This document shows, piece after piece, positions 61,996 through 64,000 of a DNA stretch of 64,000 bases. How positions within the stretch are numbered: position 1 is the first letter of the stretch; every line of letters starts with the position of its first letter. The notes under the pieces are model-generated. The model made no database searches, was not told the DNA's origin, and saw nothing but the letters and a program-made list of their open reading frames with translations. The stretch lies in assembly GCF_025499515.1 (NCBI RefSeq), contig NZ_JAMKFA010000001.1:186001-250000 (forward strand). Reading direction: 5' to 3'. The stretch is from Flavobacterium odoriferum (GTDB lineage: Bacteria; Bacteroidota; Bacteroidia; Flavobacteriales; Flavobacteriaceae). The translations under genes were made by a program, and so were the position numbers.

Positions 61996-63267
61996 ATGTT
62001 ACAGATAGCGTACATTAGAGAAAACAAAGATGAAGTAGTAAAACGATTGGCTAAGAAAAACTTAGATGCTAAAAATGAAATTGAAGAAGTAATTGCATTA
62101 GACGAAAAAAGAAGAGCAACTCAAGCAGAATTAGACACTATTAAATCTGAATCGAATAAGCTATCCAAAGATATTGGCGATTTAATGAAAAATGGTGAAA
62201 AAGCAAAAGCTGAAATCTTAAAAGAAAAATCAGTTCAACTTCGTGATAAAGACAAAGAGCTTACTGAAGTATTGAATGGTTTTGCCTCAAAATTACAAGA
62301 AGAATTATACAAATTACCCAATTTACCAGCAGACATCGTTCCAGAAGGAAAAACTCCTGAGGAAAACCTAAACGTTTTTCAAGAAGGCGACATTCCTAAA
62401 TTACACGAAGGCGCTTTGCCTCACTGGGAATTAGCAAAAAAATACGATTTAATTGATTTCGAATTAGGTGTTAAAATCACAGGAGCAGGTTTCCCAGTTT
62501 ATAAAGGAAAATGTGCCAAATTACAGCGTGCTTTGATCACTTATTTCTTAGACAAAAATACAGATGCGGGTTACTTGGAATACCAAGTGCCGCACTTAGT
62601 AAACGAAGCTTCTGGTTTTGGAACAGGGCAATTACCAGATAAAGAAGGTCAAATGTACCATGTAGGTGTTGATGATTTATATTTAATTCCAACAGCAGAA
62701 GTTCCAGTAACCAATATTTTTAGAGATGTTTTATTAAACGAAAATGATTTACCTGTGCTTTGTACAGGATATACACCTTGTTTCCGTCGTGAAGCAGGTT
62801 CGTATGGTGCTCACGTTCGTGGTTTAAATCGTTTACACCAATTTGATAAAGTTGAAATCGTTCGTATTGAACATCCTGATAATTCATACCAAGCATTAGA
62901 CGGAATGGTGGAACACGTGAAAGAAATTTTACAAGAATTAAAATTACCATACAGAATTTTACGTTTATGTGGTGGTGATATGAGTTTTGCTTCTGCTTTA
63001 ACGTATGATTTTGAAGTGTATTCAACTGCGCAAGAGCGTTGGTTAGAAATTAGTTCGGTTTCTAACTTTGAAACGTTTCAAGCAAATCGTTTAAAATTAC
63101 GTTTCAAAGACAAAGAAGGTAAAAACCAATTAGCACACACGTTGAACGGAAGTTCATTGGCTTTACCAAGAGTATTGGCTGGAATTTTAGAAAACTATCA
63201 AACGCCTGAAGGTATCGTAGTTCCTGAAGTTTTAAGAAAATACACTGGATTTGATATTATCAACTAA
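61996..63267 (+). CDS. serS: serine--tRNA ligase
   Basis: The 423-residue class II synthetase charges tRNA-Ser. It has the N-terminal coiled-coil arm (about residues 30-100) that contacts the long variable arm of tRNA-Ser, and class II motif 2 (TPCFRREAGSYGAHVRGLNR). Motif 3 is NGSSLALPRVLAGILENYQ. The length is normal. It is followed by a composite hairpin. Confidence 0.97.
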   Translation: MLQIAYIRENKDEVVKRLAKKNLDAKNEIEEVIALDEKRRATQAELDTIKSESNKLSKDIGDLMKNGEKAKAEILKEKSVQLRDKDKELTEVLNGFASKLQEELYKLPNLPADIVPEGKTPEENLNVFQEGDIPKLHEGALPHWELAKKYDLIDFELGVKITGAGFPVYKGKCAKLQRALITYFLDKNTDAGYLEYQVPHLVNEASGFGTGQLPDKEGQMYHVGVDDLYLIPTAEVPVTNIFRDVLLNENDLPVLCTGYTPCFRREAGSYGAHVRGLNRLHQFDKVEIVRIEHPDNSYQALDGMVEHVKEILQELKLPYRILRLCGGDMSFASALTYDFEVYSTAQERWLEISSVSNFETFQANRLKLRFKDKEGKNQLAHTLNGSSLALPRVLAGILENYQTPEGIVVPEVLRKYTGFDIIN

Positions 63268-63282
63268 ACGTTAATCTTTATA

Positions 63283-63332
63283 AAATAATGTACTAATTTG
63301 ACACTAAAAAGTGTTACTTTAGTACATTATTT
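63283..63332 (+). terminator. composite hairpin after serS
   Basis: A 13-bp outer stem (63283-63295 with 63320-63332) and an inner 5-bp stem (63301-63305 with 63310-63314) precede a T-rich stretch. It ends 10 bp before the next start codon. Confidence 0.55.
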
Positions 63333-63341
63333 GTTTTATTT

Positions 63342-64000
63342 ATGTTGCAAAAAATTGTTTTTATTGTTCTCTTTATGACTTCGTTTTGGGTTTCGGCACA
63401 AAACGAGCAATTGGCCCTACAATATTTTGATGATGGCGAATTTGAAAAAGCTTTAACCATTTTTGAAGAAAATTTACAAAAGCAACCTTCCAATTTTTTC
63501 TTTTTTCAAAAAACATTGGAGTGCTATCAACAATTAAAACAATACAATAAAGCCGAAGAAATTATTTTAAAAAGAAAAGAAAAATACAACCCTCCAATGT
63601 TAATTGTTGAACTGGGCTACAATTTTCAATTACAAAAAAAAGGTGACGAAGCAAAAAAACAATACAATTTAGTCATATTAGAAGTAGAAAAAGAACCAAA
63701 TTTCGCTTATCAAGTAGCTAATTCTTTTGAAAAGAAAGTCTTGTTAGATTGGGCAATAAAAACGTATGAAACCGCGCAAAAAGTAAATCCTAACTTAAAT
63801 TTTGATTACCAAACGGCTCTACTACAAGGACAATTAGGAAATTTGGATTTAATGTTAGAAAAATTGCTCGATTATGGTTACAAAAATCAAGAAAATACCG
63901 CATTAGTTCAAAATCAATTGAGTCGATATTTAATGGATGATACCGAAGGCACTTTTGCTGATGCCATCAAGAAAAGCTTACTTTTAAAAACACAAAAATC
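63342..64000 (+). CDS. secreted TPR-repeat protein (3' part missing)
   Basis: This gene starts at the ATG at 63342 and runs off the window after about 219 codons. It has a signal peptide (MLQKIVFIVLFMTSFWVSAQ) and then TPR motifs (ALQYFDDGEFEKALTIFEENL, AEEIILKRKEKYNPP, DWAIKTYETAQKVNPN). TPR proteins in this phylum often act in envelope or gliding and secretion complexes. The rest cannot be judged. Confidence 0.85.
   Translation, partial: MLQKIVFIVLFMTSFWVSAQNEQLALQYFDDGEFEKALTIFEENLQKQPSNFFFFQKTLECYQQLKQYNKAEEIILKRKEKYNPPMLIVELGYNFQLQKKGDEAKKQYNLVILEVEKEPNFAYQVANSFEKKVLLDWAIKTYETAQKVNPNLNFDYQTALLQGQLGNLDLMLEKLLDYGYKNQENTALVQNQLSRYLMDDTEGTFADAIKKSLLLKTQK

Overview
The window looks like chromosomal DNA of a member of the Flavobacteriaceae, most likely Flavobacterium or a near relative. 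This rests on the low GC content, several proteins with C-terminal type IX secretion (T9SS) sorting domains, many lipoproteins with an Asp/Ser-rich stretch after the lipobox Cys, DUF4270, MORN_2 and TlpA-type proteins, and start codons without clear Shine-Dalgarno sequences. Many genes also have Bacteroidetes-type promoters (TTG, about 19-21 bp, TAnnTTTG). No phage, insertion sequence or CRISPR array was seen. Most of the window is a core chromosome backbone; the accessory parts are small.

Layout. 1-4 kb: partial ExbB/TolQ-type channel gene, tRNA-Ser(GGA), and a minus-strand group (TatD nuclease, acyltransferase, asparaginase). 4-7 kb: a small lipoprotein, a lone retropepsin-like protease, a T9SS cargo protein and an unknown secreted protein. 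6.9-11.9 kb: a five-gene envelope operon of unknown function with its own promoter, next to a membrane-anchored TPR/AraC regulator. 12-16.2 kb: odhB and sucA (2-oxoglutarate dehydrogenase E2 and E1). 16.2-18.1 kb: a beta-barrel protein, an unknown protein and a polyprenyl synthetase. 18.2-24.5 kb: a TetR-TolC-HlyD-RND efflux operon. 24.6-29.5 kb: outer-membrane protein, MORN protein, TlpA-like thioredoxin, aspS, a cold-shock protein.

29.6-33 kb: a TonB-dependent receptor divergent from a MocR-like regulator that lacks the PLP lysine. 33-35 kb: atpC and atpD, split off from the rest of the ATP synthase genes. 35-44.4 kb: two divergent transcription units. The minus unit is a glycogen-synthase-like protein, a DUF4270 lipoprotein and glmS. 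The plus unit is panC, panD, a flippase-like membrane protein, an esterase-like protein and radA. 44.4-47 kb: a DUF2975/HTH pair, a perfect palindromic repeat and a two-gene islet with a nuclease-like protein. 47-50.3 kb: mfd. 50.4-56.9 kb: T9SS protein, lipoproteins, an epimerase/threonine dehydrogenase, a globin-like lipoprotein, an NTF2-like lipoprotein and an aldehyde dehydrogenase. 56.9-57.1 kb: a GC-rich, multi-helix structured element. 57.1-58.2 kb: a 2OG-Fe(II) oxygenase and four tandem tRNA-Asn genes in 110-bp units, two of them damaged. 58.2-64 kb: rseP, a T9SS M1 aminopeptidase, serS and a partial TPR protein.

The most promising items for follow-up are the structured element at 56927-57022, the decaying tRNA-Asn array, three apparent pseudo-enzymes with lost catalytic motifs (MocR regulator, glycogen-synthase-like protein, esterase-like protein), the unknown envelope operon and the globin-like lipoprotein. 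All functional names come from motif recognition and memory of families; no database search was possible.
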